This document shows, in pieces, positions 1 through 8,421 of a stretch of DNA of 12,015 bases. How positions within the stretch are numbered: the stretch's first letter is position 1; every line of letters begins with the position of its first letter. The position numbers and the translations under genes are program-made. The notes under the pieces are model-generated. The model worked only from the letters and a program-made list of their open reading frames with translations. It did not search any database and was not told the origin of the DNA. This stretch comes from an uncultured Planctomycetaceae bacterium. GTDB lineage: Bacteria > Planctomycetota > Planctomycetia > Planctomycetales > Planctomycetaceae. The stretch is taken from contig CAIXQV010001178.1 in the NCBI GenBank assembly GCA_903921605.1, positions 1-12,015 on the forward strand, in the 5' to 3' direction.

Positions 1-114
1 CTGATAATTGAACCACCGTGTGTCAAATCGCCAAGTGTTTTGCGATAGGTTTGAAGCACCCTGAACTGTCGAATCAGACCGAACGAAGTAAACCGGTTGG
101 CCGCCTGGGTCGAT

Positions 115-243
115 GTGACCGGAGCAGGTTGCGAAATCAAGCTGATGGTCCCGAGGTCGCCGAATCTGCGGGCGCATGTGAAGCGGTTCATCCAGACGCT
201 GAAGTTCGAGTGTCTTAACAAATTCGTTATCATCGAAGAAAAA
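115..243 (+). pseudogene. Remnant of an integrase-core (rve, IS3-like) transposase
   Basis: A short open stretch reads AGCEIK, then VPRSPNLRAHVKRFIQTLK, then FECLNKFVII. This matches the last part of the DDE integrase core of IS3-like transposases, where RSPNLNA..ERFIQT(I/L)..ECL.(K/R)F is a hallmark; the E of the ERF motif, the catalytic Glu, is replaced here by K (VKRF). The frame carries stops upstream (around positions 46 and 52) and the similarity ends at about 243, where the usual G.KHL..(Y/F)V..Y..ERPH tail should follow. Both ends are therefore missing and the piece cannot encode an active enzyme. The only start in frame is a TTG at 97 without a ribosome site. I see this as a dead fragment left by an insertion sequence. 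The family assignment rests on motif recognition and the exact limits are approximate. Confidence 0.7.
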
Positions 244-344
244 TCATGGAACAGGAAAGCTGCTCGTTGCGATTTTTCCTGAGGGAGGTTGCTTTTGTGT
301 TTCCGCGTGCACTCTGGCCGATCTGAGGACAGATTGGACTGCGT

Positions 345-365
345 AATTGCGGCTGTATCGCAATT
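345..365. terminator. Hairpin beyond the operon end, possible weak terminator
   Basis: AATTGCG at 345-351 and CGCAATT at 359-365 form a perfect 7-bp stem with a 7-nt loop. It lies about 107 nt beyond the stop codon of the last minus-strand gene. On the plus strand it is followed by a T-rich tract (about 366-380), so it resembles an intrinsic terminator only in the plus direction. In the operon's own direction there is no U-run after the stem, so it could at most protect the 3' end of the mRNA or act in both directions poorly. Apart from this and the transposase remnant, I see nothing in 1-472. Confidence 0.25.
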
Positions 366-472
366 CTGTTTCTCTTTTTCAGCCGACTCTGGCAGACAGA
401 GTGCAAACATTCCGGTTGGAGGAGCGACTGGTCTATGGTTACGTACGGCGCACGGTCAATCCTGCTCTTGTG

Positions 473-2758
473 TTAATATCCAGACAGGCGACGGAGGATC
501 CATTCGACGGCGAGCAGAGTAACAATGAGGAACGTGAGCCATGGGCTGTCCCAAAGTGGCTGGCGGCTGATGACAGAGTCGCCTGGCGTGGCTGGCATAT
601 TCTGAAGAAGCGACGCAAGTTCAGCGGGGCCATGGAGAGTTGTTCCGCCACTTGCGGAAGCAAGCTGTTCCAGCACATCGGACTGGGCTCGTGGCTGAAC
701 CAGTTCATGGAGGTCCGGCAGTACCATCACGCGGACTGATGATCGTGCGACTTCCGAGCCCTTGTGTGTCGCAATGACTTCAATCTCATGGGAAGAAATC
801 ACCGCGGATGCATCACCTTCAGATGCTGACATCAAACTCAGAGTGTCCATCTCCCCGGTGTAGGCAGATCCTGGAGGTGTTGGTACCAGAGGAGTTGAGC
901 CTGCGATGGAGGCTGGCGTTCCAGTGTCCTTCGTTTTCACCTGCGCTGACACCTGGTACTCGATAGTTTCGCGCAGCTCGTCATCGAAGGCGCGGGCCGT
1001 GATCTGAATGGGCTGGCCAGCCCGATAAATCACGCGGTCGGTGTCGACCTGAAGCCGCCTGTTGCCAGACACCGAGTTTTCTGTGAGCCACCGAACGGCA
1101 TTTCGCCAGAAGCGGCGAAAATAACGGTTATCTCCGCCTTCGCCCCAGTGCCGCTCGAAGTCGTAGCCCCAGGACATTGTGGTATCGGATGTAAATGCAA
1201 ACGTGCGTCCGCGACCGTACGACTGGCAAGCAAAGATTGGCATGATGCCAGTGACAGGAATGGGAGTGGCCGATTCAGCCAGGAGCGTGGCCGCAGGTTT
1301 AAGTCGTCCAACGTAGTTGGTGCCGTGAAACGCAGGCATCCGTTTCAACGCTCGCTGGTTCTGCACTGGGTCTTCGAGGAGTTTAAAGATCGGATGTGCC
1401 AAAGCACCGTCAGGAATTTTGACGTAAAACCTCTGAAAGACAGAGCCTGCACCCATTCGGCCACCCGACATGTCGACCGGAATCAGCTTGTCCCAGACCG
1501 TCTGGTCCCAGCCTCCCGATCCAAAGCTGGTGACGCCTCCCACCATCATAAAACCACCCCCTTGTTTTTGGACAAGGTCCACAGTCCATTCGAGCTGTTC
1601 GCGAGTGAACGCGCCGACGGCGATATCGCTGCAGATGACGCAATCAAACTCCATCAGTTCTCCGCGAGCTGCCGGGAATCCACGGTAGGGGTCATCGACT
1701 CGCTGCATTCGAGGACGCTGAACATACTGCTGATCTGCCACCACCGCAACGCACTCAATGTCCTTGTCTTCCATGAGGGCGTCACGGACGAACTGGTATT
1801 CTGTTCCCCCGGTTCCCTCCATGTAGAGCACTTTCAGTTTGCGAGTGGCCTTCGAAAGCTGGAACGGGATGCGATTGTTTTCGTCCGAAACTTCACCTTT
1901 CAGCAGCGGCACTTCCAGAACGAGCTCCCCGTATTCGGGGTTCGCCTCGACAATCAGTTCAAACGGTTGAGGCGTTTCGCTGAGCGTCACGGGCAGAGTC
2001 GCGAGTGGCAGCAGTTCGGGGCGAGCCGCGGCTCGAACCGTCAGCACAACTCGTTCGCCCGCGTAACCGGTGCCTCGAACGACACCACGAATCGGAGCTT
2101 TCACTCCGGCATCGACTCGCGGCGGAACGACAAGTTCGTCGATTGCCACATCTCCCCGCAGCTTCGAGTCGCCGACCGGGAAGACATGAATCGGGACCTT
2201 CATTTCACGGAACGCAGCGGCAACTTCTTCAAGCCGATCAGGATCGTCAATCACCCCATCAGAGAAAACGACAACACCTCGCGGTGGTTCACGCGAAAAA
2301 CGTGACGGCAATTGCTCCAGCGCTTCAGCCAGCCGCGTCACATTATCGATCGGCTGAAGCTGTGATAAATCCGCCACGGAAGATAACTGCTGTCCGAATC
2401 GAAACAGCTGTACCTTCGGGGAATTGGCGTGCTTTTGCAGTTGCGAATTCACTATCTGGATTGTTTGCTGAACCTCCAGCGACCGACTTCGAGGTTGCTG
2501 CAGCGCCATGCTCCGCGAGGAGTCGATCAGGAACTGCACCTGGGCCGGCTGATCAGGCAAACGATGCTCGCGCCGCCGCACCGGGTTCAGCAGCACCCCA
2601 AGCAGCAGGGCCAGCACCATCATCCTCGGCAGAAAAAGCGTCCAGCGACGCAGGCGATCGGAAATCGCCGTCCAGCGCGCGATAGCGATGAGGACAATGC
2701 AGGCGGCTGCCAGGCTCAGATAGACCCAGGCAGGATATGGGCTCGACCAGTCTAACAT
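473..2758 (-). CDS. Membrane-anchored vWA protein with glutamine-amidotransferase-like domain
   Basis: This 761-residue protein has two hydrophobic helices at about 10-28 and 40-58. A vWA domain follows with a complete MIDAS metal site: DSSRS (D79, S81, S83), T141 in a loop, and D167 in VVVFSDG. A beta-rich, Ig-like stretch (about 205-300) leads to a Rossmann-like domain (about 307-560) with VLYMEGTGGTEY, FDCVICSD and GGGFMMVGG. The last domain is the class-I glutamine-amidotransferase-like fold common in planctomycete membrane proteins. No Cys sits at the nucleophile elbow, so it is probably a binding rather than a catalytic domain. A single helix near the C-terminus (about 738-755, SPWLTFLIVTLLAVEWIL) ends the protein and would place the middle outside the cytoplasm. 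The ATG at 2758 has AGGTGG five bases upstream, overlapping the stop of the preceding gene, which suggests translational coupling. It is the last gene of the cluster. Its exact function is unknown. Confidence 0.88.
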   Translation of the reverse strand: MLDWSSPYPAWVYLSLAAACIVLIAIARWTAISDRLRRWTLFLPRMMVLALLLGVLLNPVRRREHRLPDQPAQVQFLIDSSRSMALQQPRSRSLEVQQTIQIVNSQLQKHANSPKVQLFRFGQQLSSVADLSQLQPIDNVTRLAEALEQLPSRFSREPPRGVVVFSDGVIDDPDRLEEVAAAFREMKVPIHVFPVGDSKLRGDVAIDELVVPPRVDAGVKAPIRGVVRGTGYAGERVVLTVRAAARPELLPLATLPVTLSETPQPFELIVEANPEYGELVLEVPLLKGEVSDENNRIPFQLSKATRKLKVLYMEGTGGTEYQFVRDALMEDKDIECVAVVADQQYVQRPRMQRVDDPYRGFPAARGELMEFDCVICSDIAVGAFTREQLEWTVDLVQKQGGGFMMVGGVTSFGSGGWDQTVWDKLIPVDMSGGRMGAGSVFQRFYVKIPDGALAHPIFKLLEDPVQNQRALKRMPAFHGTNYVGRLKPAATLLAESATPIPVTGIMPIFACQSYGRGRTFAFTSDTTMSWGYDFERHWGEGGDNRYFRRFWRNAVRWLTENSVSGNRRLQVDTDRVIYRAGQPIQITARAFDDELRETIEYQVSAQVKTKDTGTPASIAGSTPLVPTPPGSAYTGEMDTLSLMSASEGDASAVISSHEIEVIATHKGSEVARSSVRVMVLPDLHELVQPRAQSDVLEQLASASGGTTLHGPAELASLLQNMPATPGDSVISRQPLWDSPWLTFLIVTLLAVEWILRRLSGY

Positions 2759-2766
2759 CGAACCAC

Positions 2767-5700
2767 CTATCTCAGATCATCAGAAAGGGCGCGGTAATAC
2801 TTTTCGACCAGTTCTTTGTAAGCGGGCGGTACCGGCTGGTCGGCATCCATGAGCGAGCCTGCCAGGATGGCCTCCTGGATCTTTGTCTGCAGAGCTTTGG
2901 ACACTTCGCGCATCCCTGAAAAATCTCCCAGTTGAAGTCGGACAAAGAACTCTTCTGGCGTCGGCTGCTCGGCGGATTCTGCAAACGTTTCCGGTTTCTG
3001 GGGAGAACCTTGCCGGAGCTGACGCATGGCTTCAGCGAGACGCTGGTCAGCAGTGGCGAGTTTGTCGAGTCGGGCTTCCAGCTGCTGCCATTTCTGACCA
3101 GCCGCAGCCGCCGAGTCGTCTCCTTTATTCTGAGCTCGCTTCAGCTGTTCCTGAAGCTGAGCCAGTTGTTCTTCGAGTGCCAGCAGTTCCTTCAATTGCG
3201 GCTGAGCGAATTCTCCCCGAGCCGCGCTGAGTGACTGGCTCAATTCCTGAAGTCGCTGCAGAGCCTCCGCGGCACCGCGACCAGCGGCTGTGGTCCGCTG
3301 TGCCTTCAGATCTTCGGCCGTCTGGTTCATTCCCGCGGCAATGTCGCGTGGAGGGTTTTCGGCCTGAGCCTGCTGCAGTCTCTGCTGCACGCCACCGGCT
3401 TCCTTCGCTGCATCGCGTTCCAGGCCATCGAGCACCTCAGCCAGCATCTTCGTTTGCGTGGCCAGGGCCTGCTGATCGCGAGCCAGCTCCTTGCCCGAGT
3501 CCGCTTTCTGAGACTCGCCTCCGTCGCCTGGTCCTTTGCCGTCAGAAGGTTTCGCCGTCTTGCCGGATGCTGACTCGTCCCGCAGTTGCTGGCCGACCTG
3601 CTCCTGCCGACTGGCGAGCTGCTGTGCGACTTTCTGAGCATCATCCAGTCGTTTTCCAAAGTCATGAGCATTCTTTGCTGCCAGATGGTCCGACAACTGC
3701 TCCAGTTGATCGGCCGACCGCTGCCCTTCTGCACCGGCTGCGTCTCCGTCATTCTGTTTCAATTCGGCAAGTCCCTGCTTCATCGATTCGGCTGCCTGTT
3801 GGGCCTGATCCCGAGCCGCCTGGCCGGCGGCGTTCAGCTGTTCGAGTTGCTTCTGAACCTCTGCAAGCTCTGCCTGCAGTTTTTCCTGTGCCTCAGCGAC
3901 TTCGGCTGGCGTTGGCGATGCCCCGTCCTGATCCGAAGACGATTCCGATTTTTGTTGTTCAGAGGCCTGTTGTTCAGAGTTTTGAGGTGACTGGGCTTGC
4001 TGAGACTGCGTCGATTGAGACTGGGACGGCTTGCCCGATGAACTGGCTGAACTGTTGCAGCACTGCTGAGCCTGTTTGGACCATTCGCGTTCACGTTTGG
4101 CAAGGTCTTCCAGTTTCTTTCGTATCTGAGCTACCTGCTCCTGCTGGTCTGATGGATCCTTCTTTGGCATGCGCAGCTTCTGTCGCATCTGGCGGTCAAA
4201 CTTCCGTTGAGCACTGGCCGACGGACTCTTGCATTGCTTCAGCATCGTCCGAAGATTCTCCCTCGCACGAATTAATTCCGTCACTGCCAGTTGCTCGGCA
4301 GCGGCAGTGCTCGTCAGGTCCTGATCGTTGAGCGAGTCAAGGGCGGTGTCCATATGCTGGATGGCTTCATCGAGCGATGGCAGTTCAGCACCTCGCTCGG
4401 CCATGCCTGCGGAAAACTCAAGCGTTGCCTCCTTAATGCCTGTCTGTTCATCCGTCAGTTGTGAGATCGTTTCTATTGAGGGTGGGTGCTGGCTGGACTT
4501 CTGGACGGACTGAAACGCCTGTGACAGGGCCTGACGCTGCCGTGAAATAAGTTCTTCCAGTGTGACCGAACTGCCATCGCTGGACTCACCGCCTCCACCT
4601 CCCTCCGATTCAACGACCTGAAAGTCCATCTTGTAGGGCCGGATGTCTATGAATCGCAGCGGAGTCACTGTACGGCGTGGCTGGCCGAGGTAGTTGTCTT
4701 CAGCATAAGCATAATAGGTCACCGCGTCTTGAATCGTCAGCTGATGCTCTTCCAGCATCATCAACGAGGTCAGACGAAAGACGTCTGTTGATCCACCTGC
4801 ATCCTGTTCAAGCAGGGTCTGGAACGGGCCACTGCCGATCTGAAACAGAATGCCCACTTTGTGCAGGCCAAGGTCATCACCGGCCTCGACGATCATCGGT
4901 ACTTCCGTAGTTGCCGTGACGATTAGTTCTTCGGGCGGCGCAATAAACTGGACCCTCGCCGTCAAATCCGGCTGGACGCGAATGTTGATCTGCTGGGGAT
5001 CCAGAGACATTCCGTCTTCCGTTTTCGCCGATAGAGTCAACGAAACATTCTGGCGAAGATCAGCAAGCGTTCCCATCGCGGCGTTTTCATGGAAGACCAG
5101 CGGAATCCAGGCGGAATCCGAGTCAACCCCGGCTTTTACAGAGCCGCTCGCCGTGGCATCGCTTTCGGTTGGCTGCGAATCAGGCACACGTTCCTGCCGT
5201 TTCAGATTCACTTCCACAGCAGGACGGTTAAATTCCAGTTTCAGGTCCACCCTAGATCCTTCCAGGACCTTCAGGTCGAGAGTCGTCAGGCTTTCTTCCG
5301 AGCGACCTGTATAGGCTGGCGGAGCAATGCGGGCATCGAACTTCTCCAGGGTCAATGGCTGCAAGACTCGGACGGATCCTTCCGGCAAGGAACGCGGGCC
5401 GGCGAGCACTTCAAATTCGATGTCCTGCGTGAGATCGCTCAGTACGGCCGAAAGTTCGCCATGGAGCCGTGGTGCCGTTGATGGTTCTTCAACATCACCG
5501 TTGATTTTCTCGACGTCTGTCGGAACAAGATCAAGGATGATCCAGTCGGCCTCTGCACCGACCGGTCGATACTGCAATTGAGCCGACGAGACGGGGCGTC
5601 CGGAGACAGTTGCAACGACAGTCACAGATTCGCCATGCCGAACGGTGGAGGTTTCCGGCGAAAAGCGGACCGTGGTGTATTCGAACGGCAACAGCAAGGC

Positions 5701-6285
5701 TCGGGCGGCGGAAATCCGGAACTCGGGCAGCAGGACGAGTGCGGCGAGCCAGGCAGACCCTGTGATAAAGGCCAGCAGCACAGTTTTGAGCAATGGCCGC
5801 ACGTCAATGGCATCATTCCATTCCGTCTGCTCGGACAGTTTCAATGTCTCATGATGCAGCGAGCTCAGAAGCGAAGCTGAGGCAGCAGCAGGTCGCGGAG
5901 TCTGCTGTTCGTAGTCGAGCGTCGTTCGCAGTCGCTGCCCAAACTGAGACAGGCGGCTTTCAGCGTCCACGGCAGTATCGGAAAGCGTATAAGCCATGAT
6001 CCATCGCTTCGATCCGAGAGCAATGAAAGCGACAGCCATCACGACATTGCCTGTGATCCAGACGGCTCGCCAGACCGTCGCCAACTCAAAGAACCAGTCA
6101 ACCGTTGCGATCACGGCCAGAGAAAAATCGCCCAGGACAACGATCAGCAAAAAGCCCATGGCGACTCGTTGAAGGATGAGTCGCTGTTGAGTCTGGCGAA
6201 GCCGATCCTGCACGGCGTGAACGGCGGCTCCACCGGTTACGGAAGAGGATGCGGAATGGATTGTCGGAGGCGTCATTATGGACAT
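2767..6285 (-). CDS. DUF4175-like large membrane protein with long coiled coil
   Basis: This protein of 1172 residues has hydrophobic helices at about 40-62, 72-92 and 166-187. An extracytoplasmic part rich in beta strands follows (about 200-550). After a Gly-run linker (ESEGGGGGE, near 557-566) comes a very long helical coiled-coil region rich in Q, E, A, K and R, reaching to about 1100. Within it, about 740-790 is a Ser/Gln-rich low-complexity stretch (SQSQSTQSQQAQSPQ and similar). The C-terminal 60 residues (FVRLQLGDFSGMRE through VPPAYKELVEKYYRAL) read as a small conserved domain that recurs at the end of such planctomycete proteins. I place it in the DUF4175-like group by this architecture; there is no sign of an enzyme active site. 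The start at 6285 has GAGGA about eight bases upstream; a second ATG lies three codons in. It sits 22 nt after the BatA-like gene and 8 nt before the vWA/GATase gene. A scaffold or tether role is inference. Confidence 0.85.
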   Translation of the reverse strand: MSIMTPPTIHSASSSVTGGAAVHAVQDRLRQTQQRLILQRVAMGFLLIVVLGDFSLAVIATVDWFFELATVWRAVWITGNVVMAVAFIALGSKRWIMAYTLSDTAVDAESRLSQFGQRLRTTLDYEQQTPRPAAASASLLSSLHHETLKLSEQTEWNDAIDVRPLLKTVLLAFITGSAWLAALVLLPEFRISAARALLLPFEYTTVRFSPETSTVRHGESVTVVATVSGRPVSSAQLQYRPVGAEADWIILDLVPTDVEKINGDVEEPSTAPRLHGELSAVLSDLTQDIEFEVLAGPRSLPEGSVRVLQPLTLEKFDARIAPPAYTGRSEESLTTLDLKVLEGSRVDLKLEFNRPAVEVNLKRQERVPDSQPTESDATASGSVKAGVDSDSAWIPLVFHENAAMGTLADLRQNVSLTLSAKTEDGMSLDPQQINIRVQPDLTARVQFIAPPEELIVTATTEVPMIVEAGDDLGLHKVGILFQIGSGPFQTLLEQDAGGSTDVFRLTSLMMLEEHQLTIQDAVTYYAYAEDNYLGQPRRTVTPLRFIDIRPYKMDFQVVESEGGGGGESSDGSSVTLEELISRQRQALSQAFQSVQKSSQHPPSIETISQLTDEQTGIKEATLEFSAGMAERGAELPSLDEAIQHMDTALDSLNDQDLTSTAAAEQLAVTELIRARENLRTMLKQCKSPSASAQRKFDRQMRQKLRMPKKDPSDQQEQVAQIRKKLEDLAKREREWSKQAQQCCNSSASSSGKPSQSQSTQSQQAQSPQNSEQQASEQQKSESSSDQDGASPTPAEVAEAQEKLQAELAEVQKQLEQLNAAGQAARDQAQQAAESMKQGLAELKQNDGDAAGAEGQRSADQLEQLSDHLAAKNAHDFGKRLDDAQKVAQQLASRQEQVGQQLRDESASGKTAKPSDGKGPGDGGESQKADSGKELARDQQALATQTKMLAEVLDGLERDAAKEAGGVQQRLQQAQAENPPRDIAAGMNQTAEDLKAQRTTAAGRGAAEALQRLQELSQSLSAARGEFAQPQLKELLALEEQLAQLQEQLKRAQNKGDDSAAAAGQKWQQLEARLDKLATADQRLAEAMRQLRQGSPQKPETFAESAEQPTPEEFFVRLQLGDFSGMREVSKALQTKIQEAILAGSLMDADQPVPPAYKELVEKYYRALSDDLR

Positions 6286-6307
6286 GGACTTTTCCTCTTA
6301 ATCAGAC

Positions 6308-8275
6308 CTACGAATGAACTCGTCCGGCAAGCAGCATTTCCACAGACAGGACTGCGAACAGCAGCCATGTCACAATAGTCCAGATTTCATCCGGGCGTAA
6401 CGAGTCAGCGGGCAGTTTCAATCCAGCCGCAACGGTGTTTTCATCAGGAGGCTGCGTTGGCACCGCACCGGCCACTGCCAGCAAAGCTTCAGGAGTGATT
6501 CGCTCCAGAGCCGATTCACGAGGATCCATATTTGTGACCAGCCACTGTCCTTCCTCATCTGCGGCAGGAACAATGCCGACCTTTTCCAGAGGCTTGCTGA
6601 TAACTTGAATCGTTACGGCGGATCGCTCCGCCAGCTGGTCGGCGAGATAGGCCACGATCTGTCGCACTAAAGGAACGTACATCGGGGTTCGAGGCAGCTC
6701 GGTCCAGTCGCGATCGGCGGAACTGCCAAAGTAGATACATCGTCCTTTGCCGACCTGCCGTTCTGCTGCAACAATCTGATTCCCCGACGCCAGGAGCTCC
6801 CGGGAATCCGCTTCAAGCCGTTTCAGGGGCAGCAACTTCTGGAACTCCACCCGCCTCAGGTCTCCCTGTTGAGGATCGCTGAAGCAGGACAAGGCCGGAT
6901 GTTTTGAATCCCACCGATCCACTCGCAGGCGACCTTCCACGGGGGCATCCGCGACGGCTCCAGGAAGCAATCCGTGTTCCTGAAACGAGGCGAGCGACGT
7001 AGGGCGGACCTGATCTCCGGCGAAAACCAGCAGACTGCCGCCGTTGCGAACCCAAGCCTCCATTCTTTGACCATCCTCGCTGGAAAGTTGCCGCACGTTC
7101 GCGAGGATGACAGCTCGAAAACCATCCAGCCGCGGAAATCCCTTGCCGGCTTCCCAGATGATTCTGTCTGTTTCAAACGACCGCGTCTGTCCTAGTGTTT
7201 CTTCCGCCTGCAGTCCCAGCGCGGTTTCCAGAAAATACGTTTCGTTGCCGAAGACAGAACGACCTTCATGACCATCAACCAGCAGCACGCGTTCCGGGTG
7301 GCGTGCTTCGAAGGCAAGCCATCGCGTATTATCGAGCGCCAGTGCATCTTCTGTGCTGAGGGTGACACGTCCTGTGTACAATCCGTCCTCCTGAATCGCC
7401 AGCGGAAACTCCAGCACCACATTGCCATGGCCGGGAATGTCCGTCTGAAGATCCACACTCAACCGAGCTGCCTTCGCGTTCTCCACTTCGCAGGTGGCTT
7501 TCAGATTTCGCACGGGAAGTGGACCGTGGTTTCTCAGAACGACTCGCACGGCGACTTTATTATCCGGACGAATTTCCGTACGAGTCGCCTCCGCCAGCTC
7601 AATGGCCACATTGCGTGGCAGGGAATCTCCTGCGTCTCGGATGAGAAGTTCGAGGCCGTCCGGTAGCTGGCTCAAAGGGGTTCGCGGCAGACCTGTTTGC
7701 TGCAGGTCCGTCACCAGCACAATTTTCCGAGTCGGCCGGTTCGCAGCCGCAAAGATATCGCGCGCCCAGGACAACGCCAGACCGAAGTCGGTCGCTGCTT
7801 CCGTCGGAGCCGACTGCGTCAGCTGTTCCACTGGCACTTCAAGCACGCCAGTCGAATCGAAAAGAGCAACATGCACAATGACGTTTTCGTCAAGCTGCGA
7901 TAATTCGACCTTCGCGACTTCCATCGCCCGATCAAAGGACGACTGCCCTCCGGAATTCACAGCCTGCATACTGGCGGAGCGATCGACCAGCAATACGACT
8001 TCCTGCTCCAGACCGCGAAGATGAGACTGATCAAAATAGGGTCGGCAAAACAGCAGGACGAGCAACAGCACAGCCAGCATCCGCAGTGACAGCAGCAGCA
8101 ACTGCCGCAATCGTCGCCGACGGCGGTGTTCCCGCACCACCTGATGCAAGAACCTCACGGAGCCAATTGTCACGGAACGCGTGCGCTGGCGGAACAGCAG
8201 ATGAATGACGATGGGCAATGCCACCGCCAGCCCTGCTGCGAGGAATCCGGCATGAATAAAATTCAGCCCCTGCAT
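6308..8275 (-). CDS. BatA-like membrane protein: vWA plus GATase-like domain
   Basis: This 655-residue protein opens with the BatA (aerotolerance regulator N-terminal) signature: a first helix (about 8-27), LPIVIHLLFRQR, then an Arg-rich loop (HRRRRRLRQ, 50-58) and a second helix (about 59-76). The vWA domain follows with DRSAS (D98, S100, S102), a Thr at 158 or 162, and D190 in IVLVTDLQ, so the MIDAS metal site looks complete. A beta-rich linker (about 220-320) leads to a Rossmann/GATase-like domain (about 329-425: VLLVDGHEG, ETYFLETAL, AVILANV, GGSLLVFAGD) that has no nucleophilic Cys. A C-terminal helix (about 631-650) ends it. The positive loop should face the cytoplasm and the bulk of the protein the outside, though orientation is inferred. 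AAGGCGGG sits about seven bases before the ATG. A 146-nt gap separates it from the DUF58 gene upstream, so it may begin a second transcript. Confidence 0.9.
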   Translation of the reverse strand: MQGLNFIHAGFLAAGLAVALPIVIHLLFRQRTRSVTIGSVRFLHQVVREHRRRRRLRQLLLLSLRMLAVLLLVLLFCRPYFDQSHLRGLEQEVVLLVDRSASMQAVNSGGQSSFDRAMEVAKVELSQLDENVIVHVALFDSTGVLEVPVEQLTQSAPTEAATDFGLALSWARDIFAAANRPTRKIVLVTDLQQTGLPRTPLSQLPDGLELLIRDAGDSLPRNVAIELAEATRTEIRPDNKVAVRVVLRNHGPLPVRNLKATCEVENAKAARLSVDLQTDIPGHGNVVLEFPLAIQEDGLYTGRVTLSTEDALALDNTRWLAFEARHPERVLLVDGHEGRSVFGNETYFLETALGLQAEETLGQTRSFETDRIIWEAGKGFPRLDGFRAVILANVRQLSSEDGQRMEAWVRNGGSLLVFAGDQVRPTSLASFQEHGLLPGAVADAPVEGRLRVDRWDSKHPALSCFSDPQQGDLRRVEFQKLLPLKRLEADSRELLASGNQIVAAERQVGKGRCIYFGSSADRDWTELPRTPMYVPLVRQIVAYLADQLAERSAVTIQVISKPLEKVGIVPAADEEGQWLVTNMDPRESALERITPEALLAVAGAVPTQPPDENTVAAGLKLPADSLRPDEIWTIVTWLLFAVLSVEMLLAGRVHS

Positions 8276-8421
8276 TGGCCCGCCTTAACGTTAATGAACC
8301 GCTGTTGCTCTGAACCTGACTTAGAACGGCTGACAAAACCGGCACTGGCTCCCGCTGTGGTTCGATGATCCTTTGAATTCAACATCGAGAAGGGTGCCTG
8401 TCCCCGTTTCGTCAGAGCCTC
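8276..8421. repeat. 146-nt intergenic segment, possible dispersed repeat
   Basis: This is the only long gap in an otherwise tightly packed cluster. It contains GGGTGCCTGTCCCCGTTTCG at 8392-8411, a string I associate from memory with dispersed intergenic repeats in planctomycetes and some other bacteria. Next to it are a perfect 10-bp palindrome TTGAATTCAA (8373-8382) inside a TCGATG / CATCGA inverted repeat (about 8362-8388). Just before the BatA start is a second 10-bp palindrome, TTAACGTTAA (8285-8294). I find no convincing -10/-35 pair. It could be a repeat insertion, an internal promoter or processing region, or both. Confidence 0.35.

Noticed and set aside
318..337. Second hairpin beyond the operon (CCGATCTG / CAGATTGG)
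   Set aside because: In the operon's direction the stem has an A-C mismatch and no U-run follows, so it does not qualify as a terminator.
1148..2305. 385-codon open frame on the plus strand
   Set aside because: It is antisense to the vWA/GATase gene, whose domains are clear. The translation has no recognisable domain and arises from codon bias in the real gene.
3231..4331. 366-codon open frame on the plus strand
   Set aside because: Antisense to the coiled-coil region of the DUF4175-like gene. Its Pro/Arg/Ser-rich translation is what Gln/Leu/Ala-rich coding sequence gives on the other strand.
8031..8345. 104-codon minus-strand frame across the BatA start
   Set aside because: It lies mostly within the BatA-like gene in another frame and its translation has no sensible features.
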